Shown: piece by piece, positions 35,636 through 44,260 of the stretch
Layout of the letters: each line of letters begins with the position of its first letter
How positions within the stretch are numbered: the first letter of the stretch is position 1
NCBI GenBank assembly: GCA_903825035.1
Contig: CAIJYV010000021.1
Span: 62,001 to 126,000, forward strand
DNA length: 64,000 nt
Direction: 5' to 3'
DNA from: an uncultured Actinomycetes bacterium
GTDB lineage: Bacteria > Actinomycetota > Acidimicrobiia > Acidimicrobiales > RAAP-2
Notes under the pieces: model-generated
What the model saw: the letters and a program-made list of their open reading frames with translations, nothing else
Told to the model about the DNA's origin: nothing
Databases searched by the model: none
Made by a program: the position numbers and the translations under genes

Positions 35636-36096
35636 CTCGCGCGAAGGCGAAACTCAGGCAAGTCAACGAGCAGGTCAAAAAGTTCCTGGTCTCGTTCGTG
35701 AGTCAAGTGTGCGCGAACCTCTTCGAGAGGTAGCCAGCGAAGTTCATCAACCTCTTCGTTCGGCGCAAACTCACCCTTGTTGACCGCCATCAAGTAGTAC
35801 GCGACAATCTTCGGTTTACCCTTGCGGTGGGTGTAATTAGTCGTGCCAATGAAACGCTCGATGTGGCAGTGGTGGCCAATCTCTTCGAGTACCTCGCGAA
35901 CGGCAGCTTGTTCGAAGGTTTCACCCGGATCGAGTTTGCCCTTCGGGAAGGTCCAGTCGCCGCGAGCTTCGCGGTAGATGCAGGCGAGCTCAACCTGACC
36001 GGCGTCGACGGTGCGGTAGACCACGCCGCCGGCTGCGCGAATCAAATCGTTCGGCGCATCATTGGGGATGATTAGCTCGCCACTCAAGAGATACAC
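35632..36096 (-). CDS. NUDIX hydrolase
   Basis: A 154-residue protein with the Nudix box GxxxxE...REVLEEIG seen in KLDPGETFEQAAVREVLEEIGHH (near residues 54-76). It probably hydrolyses a nucleoside diphosphate derivative; the substrate is not readable. The GTG at 36096 lies six bases after TATCGT, giving a leaderless start; the longer open frame upstream has no support. Confidence 0.88.
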   Translation of the reverse strand: MYLLSGELIIPNDAPNDLIRAAGGVVYRTVDAGQVELACIYREARGDWTFPKGKLDPGETFEQAAVREVLEEIGHHCHIERFIGTTNYTHRKGKPKIVAYYLMAVNKGEFAPNEEVDELRWLPLEEVRAHLTHERDQELFDLLVDLPEFRLRAS

Positions 36097-36102
36097 ATCC
36101 TT

Positions 36103-36108
36103 ACGATA
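36103..36108 (-). promoter_or_regulatory. -10 box of the NUDIX gene (leaderless)
   Basis: TATCGT, six bases, GTG on the minus strand. It is back to back with the tauE promoter. Confidence 0.5.
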
Positions 36109-36165
36109 AATGCCAGCAAGAGGATTTTTGTGGATATCCCTTGGCGCCCAAAGCGGGCACCTCCC

Positions 36166-36171
36166 TAGAGT
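36166..36171 (+). promoter_or_regulatory. -10 box of the TauE-family gene (leaderless)
   Basis: TAGAGT, seven bases, ATG at 36179. Confidence 0.5.
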
Positions 36172-36178
36172 AGTAAGG

Positions 36179-36949
36179 ATGCTGCTCGCCCTCTTGTCGC
36201 CCGGCGCCAAATTTGGGATAACTCTCTCAGCGGGCGTCGCGGCGGGGGTCTTTAATGCGATCGCCGGTGGGGGCACCTTTCTCACCTTCCCCACCCTCCT
36301 CGCTCTCGGGGTGCCGGCCCTGCAGGCAAACCTGACCTCCGCGGTTGGGGTTCTTCCGAGCTATATCGGCGGCATACAAAAGTTCTCCCGCGCCCGTGAC
36401 GAGCGTCGGGCGCTCCTGCTCACCCTCTTGGGGCCGAGTCTGGCGGGTTCGCTCGTTGGCTGTGCCCTCTTGCTGCTCGCCCCACCGGCCACCTTTCAAC
36501 TCGTTGTACCGTGGCTGATTGGAGTCGGTACCGTTCTGTTTGCGCTCTCACCTTGGATATCGAGAAGGTTGGCCCACCTCTCCGCTGATCACCCCGCCCG
36601 ACGTCGGGCTCTGGTGGGCGGGGTCTTCTTCTGCGCCATCTACGGTGGCTACTTTGGCGCAGGCTTAGGCATCTTGTTGATGGCCACCATGGCCCTCACC
36701 TTGCCCGACGATATCCTTACCCTCACCGGTCTGCGGGTTCTCTTGGCGCTGGGGATTAATCTCATCGCCGCGTTGGTCTTTGTCGTGCACGGCCAGCTCG
36801 ACTGGTGGGGTGTGCTCGCTCTGTGGTTCGGCACCCTCCTTGGTGGATATCTCGGGAGTGCGCTCCTCGCCAAGTTGTCGCCCTCGTGGGTTCGCGCCTG
36901 CGTCATCCTCGTCGGTGCAGCCACCACCTTCAAATTGGCCTCGGCATAA
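36179..36949 (+). CDS. Sulfite exporter TauE/SafE family protein
   Basis: A 256-residue membrane protein of about seven to eight helices. It has the family's internal repeat (FNAIAGGGTFLTFPTLL near the N-terminus and IYGGYFGAGLGILLMA in the second half). Family members export organosulfonates or other anions; the substrate is unknown here. ATG 36179 lies seven bases after TAGAGT; the open frame extends further upstream but overlaps the divergent promoter. Confidence 0.88.
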   Translation: MLLALLSPGAKFGITLSAGVAAGVFNAIAGGGTFLTFPTLLALGVPALQANLTSAVGVLPSYIGGIQKFSRARDERRALLLTLLGPSLAGSLVGCALLLLAPPATFQLVVPWLIGVGTVLFALSPWISRRLAHLSADHPARRRALVGGVFFCAIYGGYFGAGLGILLMATMALTLPDDILTLTGLRVLLALGINLIAALVFVVHGQLDWWGVLALWFGTLLGGYLGSALLAKLSPSWVRACVILVGAATTFKLASA

Positions 36950-36965
36950 ATCTCTACTAATCCAC

Positions 36966-36971
36966 TAGTAT
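36966..36971 (+). promoter_or_regulatory. -10 box of the DUF4395 gene (leaderless)
   Basis: TAGTAT, six bases, ATG at 36978. Confidence 0.55.
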
Positions 36972-36977
36972 TTATGG

Positions 36978-37493
36978 ATGCGCCGTTTCTTCTCCTTCCC
37001 CAACCCCGTTAACGATGCCGCCGCGCGCAGCGTAGCCATTGGTGTGATCAGCATGAGCGTCCTGGCCTTCTTTACCGGCTGGAACTGGTTGTTGGTGCTG
37101 CTGACCTACGGATTCTTCGCTCGAGTACTCGCCGGACCCAAAATCTCACCATTAGGCCAGTTCGCGGTACGAATCTCGGGACCTCGACTTAAAAAATGGG
37201 AAAAGTTCGTTCCCGGTCCACCCAAGCGATTCGCCCAGGGCATTGGTTTAGCCTTCATGGTGGCCGTTGACATCGTCACGTGGACCAGCGGTTTTGGAGT
37301 GGCCAAATGGATTCTGCTTCCCCTCGTTGGTGCCGCCTCGCTAGAGGGCTTCTTGGGATATTGCGTCGGATGCGCAGTTTTTGCTCAGCTCATGAAGACC
37401 GGAATCATCCCCGAGTCGGTCTGCGTGGAGTGCTCGAACCTCTCGGCTCGATTTGAAAAATTGAGCCAGGAAGCCAAGCCTTCCCTCAGTTAA
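36978..37493 (+). CDS. DUF4395 membrane protein
   Basis: A 171-residue protein with four hydrophobic segments, matching the DUF4395 family: FPNPVNDAAARSVA near the N-terminus, GPPKRFAQGIG in the middle and GYCVGCAVF late. Members are often near thioredoxin or sulfur-transfer genes, but none is adjacent. The function is unknown. The start is leaderless. Confidence 0.85.
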   Translation: MRRFFSFPNPVNDAAARSVAIGVISMSVLAFFTGWNWLLVLLTYGFFARVLAGPKISPLGQFAVRISGPRLKKWEKFVPGPPKRFAQGIGLAFMVAVDIVTWTSGFGVAKWILLPLVGAASLEGFLGYCVGCAVFAQLMKTGIIPESVCVECSNLSARFEKLSQEAKPSLS

Positions 37494-37522
37494 GAATTGG
37501 GTTAATCAGACCAAATCTTTCC

Positions 37523-37528
37523 TAGGCT
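37523..37528 (+). promoter_or_regulatory. -10 box of the S53 peptidase gene (leaderless)
   Basis: TAGGCT, six bases, ATG at 37535. Confidence 0.5.
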
Positions 37529-37534
37529 GGAGTG

Positions 37535-39928
37535 ATGCGACGCCCGAAGCGCCAACTCATTTTCGCTAGTGTTGCGCTTCTTAGTGGCCTAGCCGTACCG
37601 GCCGTCGCTACCGCTTCACTACCACGCGTGGTGGTGGCCCACGTCGGCCCGACCTACGGAGCCTTGAGCGCACCACTCACTCGTGACTCGATCTTCGACG
37701 TCGTCTTGCAACCTCAGCAGGCTGCTCTCAACACCTATTTGGCAGAGCTCACTAATTCCGCTTCAGCGAACTACCGTCACTTTCTCACCACCGCCGAATT
37801 CGCACGCCAGTTCGGCCCGAGCGCCAGCGCCGTACGTACGGTGCGCCAGTACCTCGAACAAAATGGACTTCGAGTCACGCACCTCAGCAAAGCCGGCACC
37901 ATCATTCAGGCGAAGGGGAGCACCCGCAACATCGCGCACGCCTTCTCCGCAACTCTCCTCACCTACAAGTACAAATCGATTACCAATTTGGCTTTCGCCT
38001 CCGACGCCTCCTTGCCCCAGGCGGTTGGTCAATACGTAAAAACAGTGGTGGGCTTAAGTGGCATTACCACCTTGCACTCAAAAATTGCCCGATCAAAGGT
38101 AACGAGTCGAGTGAGCGCCCCGAATTTCTGCAGCAACAATGGATCTTCCGATAGCTCTGGCAATACGCCGGGCACCAATGGCTACGACCTCACCCAACAA
38201 GGTCGCCTCTATGGTCTCGGCACGCAGTGGGCCGTTGGTAACTACGGCACCGGCGAGAAGATTGCTATGTACGAACTCCAGAGTTACTCACCGACGGATG
38301 TCTCTTTCTATAAGAGCTGTTACGGCCTCACTAATTCCATTCAGGCCATCAACGTTGACGGCGGCCCCCAGAGTGCCGACAACACCGGTGGACTCGAAGA
38401 GGCCAATCTCGACATCGAAGAGGCGGCGGGACTCGCGCCCGGATCGACCATCTTGGTGTACCAGGGAACTCAAAACATTGGCTCGGGCGCCCTCGACACT
38501 TACGCCCAAATTGCCGACGACAACTCGGCGCAAATTGTTTCGAGCTCGTGGGGATCTTGCGAATTTGATACCTCGACTCAACCAGCCGCCGAACAATTGA
38601 TCTTCCAGCAGATGGCGGTGCAGGGGCAGACGGTCCTTTCCGCTGCCGGTGACAACGGTTCGAGCGACTGCGTCGGTGACACGCAAATTTCGGTCCCCGC
38701 ATCTTCAGCCGCCTTCCCCGACACCACCCTGTCCGTCGACGATCCCAGCTCGCAGCCCTACGTCACCGCGGTTGGCGGGCTCGCCGTTCAAAACATCACG
38801 ACCACACCCACGGTGTGGGACGTGCAGTGCACCGAACAGGTCGAACCCACCTCGTGCAACACCGCCAGTGGTCGTCCCGCCGAAGGTGGCGGTGGCGGTA
38901 TTTCTTCGGTGTGGAGTCTGCCCTCTTGGCAACAAAGCGCAGCGGCAAACCTCTCACCCGCGCCGACAATGCGCATGGTGCCTGATCTATCGGTCATGGC
39001 CGATCCACGGACCGGTTTCATCGTTCGCGATAGCGGAAGTTGGACGGCCGTTGGCGGCACTTCAATTGGTTCTCCCCTAATGTCAGCACTGCTCGCCGTA
39101 GCGGCGAACGTCTGTGGTGTCACCAACTTCGGCACCATAAACCCAACCCTGTACTCAATGCCATCGAACAGCTTTGTGGACATTGGTTCTTCAAACGCAA
39201 ATTCCAACGCCGTGGCCTACGGAATCACCTCTTATGTGAGTGGCGCTGGATACGACCTCGCGAGCGGACTGGGTTCTCCCAGCGCGACTAGTTCGTTTAT
39301 TACCAACCTGTGCCCGAGCGGACCTCAGGCCAATCACTCGGTGGCGTCGGTGGCGATCTCTTCGCTCGTCGCGAACGGTACCGGGACTTCGCTCACGGTC
39401 ACGGCGCGCGACCGACTCAACGCGCCAGTTCCTGGGGCCAGCATTGGCTTGAACTACGCGAGCACCGCCACGACGCCGGTCATTGTCAACGGGGTTACCG
39501 ACCCCGCCCAACCCCTCGTACTCACGGCTAACGGCGCTGGGGTGGCCACCTTTACGATTAACTCCCAGACTGCCGGCACGGTGACGCTCACGCCACTCAT
39601 TGGCGCCCAAGCTATCGGGCAACCAATTTCTATTTCATTCAGCGCTCCCGTGGTGCTGCGCGTGCCGAGCGTTCCAACCATTACCCGACTCGCTGGCTTG
39701 GTGAAGGGGGTTGCCGTGGGATTGCGCGCACCGAGCTCGAATGGTGGTTCTGCGATTATCCACTATCAATATTCACTCAACGCTAAATCATGGATCACCG
39801 TTGGTCCCGCCACTAATTTCAACATCACCAAGCTGGGTCAACGCGTGCGATATTCCATCCGAGTTCGCGCGAAAAATGGCGTGGGATTCTCACCCGCTAG
39901 TAGTGCCAAGGTATTTACGACTCACTAA
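37535..39928 (+). CDS. Secreted S53 (sedolisin/kumamolisin) peptidase
   Basis: A 797-residue secreted serine-carboxyl peptidase. A signal peptide (about 1-27) is followed by a pro-kumamolisin activation domain (about 50-185), the S53 catalytic domain (about 225-595) and a C-terminal fibronectin-type segment (about 705-797). The catalytic residues fit the family: Glu289 and Asp293 four apart, oxyanion Asp373 (AAGDNGSSD) and Ser510 in VGGTSIGSP, where the usual SGTSxxxP is GGTSIGSP. Such enzymes mature by self-cleavage in acid. ATG 37535 follows TAGGCT-N6; the GTG just before it is an alternative. Confidence 0.93.
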   Translation: MRRPKRQLIFASVALLSGLAVPAVATASLPRVVVAHVGPTYGALSAPLTRDSIFDVVLQPQQAALNTYLAELTNSASANYRHFLTTAEFARQFGPSASAVRTVRQYLEQNGLRVTHLSKAGTIIQAKGSTRNIAHAFSATLLTYKYKSITNLAFASDASLPQAVGQYVKTVVGLSGITTLHSKIARSKVTSRVSAPNFCSNNGSSDSSGNTPGTNGYDLTQQGRLYGLGTQWAVGNYGTGEKIAMYELQSYSPTDVSFYKSCYGLTNSIQAINVDGGPQSADNTGGLEEANLDIEEAAGLAPGSTILVYQGTQNIGSGALDTYAQIADDNSAQIVSSSWGSCEFDTSTQPAAEQLIFQQMAVQGQTVLSAAGDNGSSDCVGDTQISVPASSAAFPDTTLSVDDPSSQPYVTAVGGLAVQNITTTPTVWDVQCTEQVEPTSCNTASGRPAEGGGGGISSVWSLPSWQQSAAANLSPAPTMRMVPDLSVMADPRTGFIVRDSGSWTAVGGTSIGSPLMSALLAVAANVCGVTNFGTINPTLYSMPSNSFVDIGSSNANSNAVAYGITSYVSGAGYDLASGLGSPSATSSFITNLCPSGPQANHSVASVAISSLVANGTGTSLTVTARDRLNAPVPGASIGLNYASTATTPVIVNGVTDPAQPLVLTANGAGVATFTINSQTAGTVTLTPLIGAQAIGQPISISFSAPVVLRVPSVPTITRLAGLVKGVAVGLRAPSSNGGSAIIHYQYSLNAKSWITVGPATNFNITKLGQRVRYSIRVRAKNGVGFSPASSAKVFTTH

Positions 39929-39944
39929 AAACAGGTTGGCCACC

Positions 39945-39950
39945 TAGAAT
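39945..39950 (+). promoter_or_regulatory. -10 box overlapping the first ATG of the next gene
   Basis: TAGAAT covers the ATG at 39949. Transcripts from it would begin near 39957, which would move the usable start to TTG 39985, preceded by GAAAGG. Confidence 0.45.
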
Positions 39951-42438
39951 GTATCTATTCCCCCGTAGGTATCGAAAGGCCCTTTTGACTCTTCGTCGCA
40001 TTGCGCTTTCCGTCTTGGTCGTCCTCGCGACAACCTTCAGCCTCACTACCTTGCTGCACGCCACGACCAGCTCGGCGCAAACTGGCTTCCCTCTCTATTC
40101 ATTTATCAACTCGGGCGTGGGGGCTTTGCCCTGGGACGGTCAGACTTCATCACAGTTAACCAACAACACCTTGATGATTGGCGCCCCCCACTCAATCACC
40201 AATTCGACTGAGGGCGTGGTCGCCTACCTGACGAGCAAAAAAGACATCGCGCTCTACACCCTGCCCGCGAGCGGTACTCCTGGTTGGACCAACTACTCAG
40301 CCGGTTACAACGTCCCGACGCCCTCATCGGATCCAGTGCCCTTCTTTGATCCCAGCGGCGCGGTCGACATGCTCTACGTTGACGCCACGGGAAACCTCGA
40401 TCTCATTACCGCCAACGACCCCGTGAATGCCGGCTGGTCGCACCTCAATGGCAATCAACTCTGGCAGCCCCGAGTCGTTACTAATTTGAGCGACCTCACC
40501 GGACAACCCGCCCAAGGGGTTCCCAGTGTGCTGCTCTCGAGCAATACCGCCACCATCTCCTACCGCACTGCGGCGGGCGCCATTGAGGTGTTGAGTATGA
40601 CTTTTGTCACCGACCAGCCAATTCCCGTGCTCACCGCCGTGGCCACGCCACTCACCATCACCAACGCCACGACTCCGACAACAACCACAACCTCCAGTTC
40701 GACCACCACGAGTTCATCGACCACAACCTCGTCGACCACCATTAGCTCAACCACCACGACGACCGCCGCCCCGACTAATTCCGGATCAATTGCGAGCGAC
40801 CCGCTACTACTGCCAACTACCCCACCGAGCATTGCCGTATCCAGTTCAACGAATCACGCGATGGTGTTCATCGCGAGTTCAAGTTCGTTAGCGACGTGGC
40901 ACGGAGTGGACCTAACGAGTTCAACTGGCGTGAATGTTTCTGGGGCGCTGTCGGCGACCACGCTCAGCAATAACCTGGTACTCGTCGGCACCTCGATTTC
41001 ACAGAATGTCAACGTCTTCCAAACACCGCTCACCTCCTTTAGTTCGGGTGGGAACTTTGTGGCCCCGACCTGGACGGTGCAAAACGTAGAGACCAATACC
41101 GCAGCGGCGGCTACGACCAATCCGAGTGCAGCTCTCAACGGAATTCCGTTGATGACCGGCACCCTGGCCGTCAACTCAGTGGGGACCTCATTGTTCATCT
41201 CTGGTCAAGCGGCGGGTTGGGGAGACCTCTTCTCTTTCACTGGCGCGCAGAATGCGACTCGATGGTCCACGACCGACGTCTCGGCCACCGGTGGGCAAAA
41301 CGCCAAGAGCGTCGGCTCCGCGGTAGCGGGACTCACCGTCGCGGGTCAATTGTCGCTCTACGCCGCTGGGGTGGCGGTGCCGATTCCCCAGGGCACCGGT
41401 GTCTACGCCATTCCCGACGCCAAACTCAGCCAAGCGATCACCGATGGCTGGAAGGTCATCTCCGAAACCGGCGGCCTCGGAGCGACAACCTCTCCGTGGG
41501 TGGCGATGTTGCCCTATTCAACTTGCAGCGCGAGCCAGGTGACCGGTTGCGTTGACTTCAACGTGGCTCGAGTTGTTGCCCAGTCCCACCGCAATATTGG
41601 TTGGATTTCCTTCTGGACGGTATCGGGGCCAATAGCTCACTCCACGCCGGCCGATCCGCAGACAAATGCCAGTTACTACCACCACGGCTACATGGCCGGA
41701 CGGGCGGTAGCGACTCAAATTGATCTCTACCGCGGTCAAGGTGTTGGGGTAAAGCCCAACTGGGTGGTCTTTGACCCCGAAGGTTGGCCCGACTCCCACT
41801 CTGGACTCGACACCACGAGCCACACCCCATCGGTTGTTGCTCAGTACACCGCCTACTGGCAAAACATGTTGCGCGGCTGGGTCGATGGTCTAGCCGCAGT
41901 CGACTCCACCCTAAACCCAGGGGTGTACGCGAACCAAGGCGAATACGTGAAGTACCACCTCTCGACTCTGGCCATGCCCGTGTTCCCAGCGCTCGCTTTT
42001 GGGAACGGAAAGCAAATAGTTGCGCGCGGCACTTTGACCGCTGCAGTTAGCGCCGGTGCGACTTCGATTCAGATCAACACCAACACCGGGTTCAACCCTG
42101 GTCAGTACTTAGGTTTCATCGACGGCGGCCGCACCGAGACCGTTCAGATTGCCAGCAACTACGACGGCAGCAGTTTGAGTGTGCCACTCGCTGCTCCCAC
42201 CCAATTCGCCCACGCGAGTGCCAGCATGGTCGCTACCGTGATTCCGCCTTATCAAATTGCTGGTATGAACGGCACCAACATTCGTGGTTGGATTGCCTTT
42301 AGCGCGACCTGCGGATCACTGGCGTGGCAAAAGTGGGCCCTCAAGATTGAAGCCCAGATTCTGTCGGGTCCGGGGTGGAACGGTCAGTTCAACACCCTGC
42401 AGTTCAACCCAGGTCTGTACTGCGCTCCTTCGAATTAA
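39949..42438 (+). CDS. Large secreted protein with Thr/Ser-rich linker, possible glycoside-hydrolase-like domain
   Basis: 829 residues from the first ATG, or 817 if TTG 39985 is used, which I think more likely because TAGAAT overlaps the ATG and GAAAGG sits five bases before the TTG. A signal peptide precedes an N-terminal beta-rich region (about 45-240), a Thr/Ser linker (about 240-275), a second beta-rich region and a C-terminal domain (about 490-829) with WVVFDPEGWPD and VYANQGEYVKYH. The last part recalls DUF1906 or GH25-like hydrolases, but I do not firmly recognise it. It follows the S53 peptidase by 20 bases. Confidence 0.75.
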   Translation: MYLFPRRYRKALLTLRRIALSVLVVLATTFSLTTLLHATTSSAQTGFPLYSFINSGVGALPWDGQTSSQLTNNTLMIGAPHSITNSTEGVVAYLTSKKDIALYTLPASGTPGWTNYSAGYNVPTPSSDPVPFFDPSGAVDMLYVDATGNLDLITANDPVNAGWSHLNGNQLWQPRVVTNLSDLTGQPAQGVPSVLLSSNTATISYRTAAGAIEVLSMTFVTDQPIPVLTAVATPLTITNATTPTTTTTSSSTTTSSSTTTSSTTISSTTTTTAAPTNSGSIASDPLLLPTTPPSIAVSSSTNHAMVFIASSSSLATWHGVDLTSSTGVNVSGALSATTLSNNLVLVGTSISQNVNVFQTPLTSFSSGGNFVAPTWTVQNVETNTAAAATTNPSAALNGIPLMTGTLAVNSVGTSLFISGQAAGWGDLFSFTGAQNATRWSTTDVSATGGQNAKSVGSAVAGLTVAGQLSLYAAGVAVPIPQGTGVYAIPDAKLSQAITDGWKVISETGGLGATTSPWVAMLPYSTCSASQVTGCVDFNVARVVAQSHRNIGWISFWTVSGPIAHSTPADPQTNASYYHHGYMAGRAVATQIDLYRGQGVGVKPNWVVFDPEGWPDSHSGLDTTSHTPSVVAQYTAYWQNMLRGWVDGLAAVDSTLNPGVYANQGEYVKYHLSTLAMPVFPALAFGNGKQIVARGTLTAAVSAGATSIQINTNTGFNPGQYLGFIDGGRTETVQIASNYDGSSLSVPLAAPTQFAHASASMVATVIPPYQIAGMNGTNIRGWIAFSATCGSLAWQKWALKIEAQILSGPGWNGQFNTLQFNPGLYCAPSN

Positions 42439-42580
42439 ATCGTTCTCGACGAGCTCGGTTTTCCCTCACGGCCCAGCGCAGAGTAAAGACCACGAGCCCC
42501 GCTAATACCACTAGAAAAATGGTAAAGACCAGGACGAATTGAGCCGTGAAGGTCGTTAGAAAAAGCGGGGTGGCAAACAT
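42404..42580 (-). CDS. Small single-pass membrane protein
   Basis: A 58-residue reading frame, MFATPLFL... with one hydrophobic helix (about residues 11-33), then a basic tail (RWAVRENRARRERF). ATG 42580 is preceded by TAAGAT and exactly six bases, the same promoter spacing as its leaderless neighbours. Its last 35 bases overlap the convergent secreted-protein gene. I do not recognise the family; it was found by reading the gap rather than by homology. Confidence 0.5.
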   Translation of the reverse strand: MFATPLFLTTFTAQFVLVFTIFLVVLAGLVVFTLRWAVRENRARRERFNSKERSTDLG

Positions 42581-42586
42581 TTCCTT

Positions 42587-42592
42587 ATCTTA
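42587..42592 (-). promoter_or_regulatory. -10 box of the small membrane protein (leaderless)
   Basis: TAAGAT, six bases, ATG on the minus strand. Confidence 0.45.
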
Positions 42593-42625
42593 AGTGGTGT
42601 CACACCCATCGACCAAAGTGTTCCC

Positions 42626-43417
42626 ATGACTTCAACCCTCGATTCCACGACCACCGTTTTGCAAGCCTTACGTGGAAATCGAGCCGACCGCCCCACCCCA
42701 CGGGTAGGCGATTCCGCAATTTTGCGCGCCGCATTGGAGGATTCGCTGTACGCGATTGTAGGCCCGCAGCACTTCTTTGACCCCCTGGTACTGCGCAGTC
42801 AAGATCTCCGCTTCGAACCACCGGTCTTGGCGGAGAATGCCCACTCCTTCGCCCGGGTTCGAGGAATTTTGATGCACCACGCTCTTCGTCTCCTGAGCGT
42901 TGGATACTCGTTTAATAACCCGTACGAAGAATTGCTGGCCGCTTGGCGTTGCGAAGCGGGAGAGAACGAACTTCTTGCGTTCATCGATCACCTCGACGGT
43001 GAGGACCAGGCCAAGTTCGCCACCGAAATCGCCGCGCACACGACGGCGTTGCGCCACGGTCTTGGAGCATTCGGGTCGAGCTGGTCACTTCGTTCTACGG
43101 TTCGCGTTGCCAATCTCCTTTGCGCCGGTGCGGTTGCCGTACGCGACACGATTGACCTGTCAATCGACACGATTGGTAACGGGGCTAATTCCACGGTCTT
43201 GCTGGACCTCACGACGGCACCACTCGACGAGACCAGTGAGAAAACTTTACGCTTTCACGCACTTAACCAAACTTTGCGTACCGGTGTGACGCCACTTCGT
43301 TCAGCGGTACTGTCGACCGCGACCGGCGAGCAAATCGTTCGCGAGGTCTCGATTGACCTGTTAACCCAAGCGGTCGCTGACGTGCTCGAAGCGGCCGAAC
43401 GAAAGTGTCAGAAGTGA
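42626..43417 (+). CDS. Unrecognised protein, possible degenerate PD-(D/E)XK relative
   Basis: A 263-residue soluble protein with no signal peptide. I do not recognise it. The C-terminal third (VLLDLTTAPLDETSEKTL, then FHALNQTLRTGVTPLRSAVL, then a helix ending ERKCQK) faintly resembles the tail of RecB/Cas4-like nuclease domains, without a clear catalytic set. ATG 42626 has no good ribosome-binding site. The next gene starts within its end (GTGA), so the two are a translationally coupled pair. Confidence 0.65.
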   Translation: MTSTLDSTTTVLQALRGNRADRPTPRVGDSAILRAALEDSLYAIVGPQHFFDPLVLRSQDLRFEPPVLAENAHSFARVRGILMHHALRLLSVGYSFNNPYEELLAAWRCEAGENELLAFIDHLDGEDQAKFATEIAAHTTALRHGLGAFGSSWSLRSTVRVANLLCAGAVAVRDTIDLSIDTIGNGANSTVLLDLTTAPLDETSEKTLRFHALNQTLRTGVTPLRSAVLSTATGEQIVREVSIDLLTQAVADVLEAAERKCQK

Positions 43418-44226
43418 CCACCCTCACTACGAGTTTCGTTTCACCGGGTGCACTGGATCAAGTGTTGGACTCAGCTCCTGACGTTACAACTGAAATTGCG
43501 AGCGAGCAGCGCAATTCGCTCGCAGAAAGATTTCGTGCCGTCTCACTGCCGAGTCACCGACGCCTCGACGCCTGGATGGTCGAGCGCGCCTCGACGCACG
43601 TAACGCCCTTTCGCTGGTCCCCTTCCACCGCTCGTCGGGTTCTCGGCAACGCCACCTTGCGGTACCGACTCGCCCATCAGGTTTCGGCGATGGCCGCGCT
43701 CGATGAGGTTGTCGTTGATCATCTTTCTCGTGCCGCTACCGGTTACGCTCGCCGGGGTTCGTTGAGTTCGTGGCTCAGCGAACTCTCCACCGCGCAGCTG
43801 GCCCTCGTCACCAGTGACGCACTTAACTGGTCTCATTCACTCGAAGAGGTGGCGCGCTCGGTCGAGGGTGGGCTGGTGGAAGTGGCCGATAGTGATGCCT
43901 ATTACGATGTCGCCACCGCTCGAACGACCCTGCGGGGACGTCGAGACTTGCTCGTGACTAAGGACGAAAAGCGCACCATAATTCGCCTTCGATCAGGTGC
44001 CCCTGGGCGCACTGCTGGGGCGGGGCTTCGCGCGGACCTGACGATTGACGCCTTTTCCCGCCCCGATGGGCGTGCGGCCAACCAAATCATTGGTGTTTGG
44101 CCCGATGCGGGGCTGTTGTTGCGAGTCGAGGGTTCACTAGACGACATCAAGGCCGGCGCTAAGGATTTGCTGCGCGTGGCCAATCTTCAGCACACGACTT
44201 TCTATCAGCGCCCCCTAGCTAGTTAA
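43414..44226 (+). CDS. Unrecognised protein, partner of the preceding gene
   Basis: About 270 residues, soluble, no recognised domain. The first half is helical (SHRRLDAWMVERAS, RRVLGNATLRYRLAHQ), and the second half has beta-type stretches (RTIIRLRSG, IGVWPDAGLLLRVEG). GTG 43414 overlaps the previous stop as GTGA; GTG 43405 is possible. The gene is followed by typA. Its function is unknown. Confidence 0.65.
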   Translation: MTTLTTSFVSPGALDQVLDSAPDVTTEIASEQRNSLAERFRAVSLPSHRRLDAWMVERASTHVTPFRWSPSTARRVLGNATLRYRLAHQVSAMAALDEVVVDHLSRAATGYARRGSLSSWLSELSTAQLALVTSDALNWSHSLEEVARSVEGGLVEVADSDAYYDVATARTTLRGRRDLLVTKDEKRTIIRLRSGAPGRTAGAGLRADLTIDAFSRPDGRAANQIIGVWPDAGLLLRVEGSLDDIKAGAKDLLRVANLQHTTFYQRPLAS

Positions 44227-44245
44227 GGGCACCCCAATTAACTAG

Positions 44246-44251
44246 TAGCGT
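44246..44251 (+). promoter_or_regulatory. Putative -10 box of typA
   Basis: TAGCGT, nine bases before the ATG at 44261, giving a leader of about three bases. Confidence 0.4.
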
Positions 44252-44260
44252 GGTCAGGTT

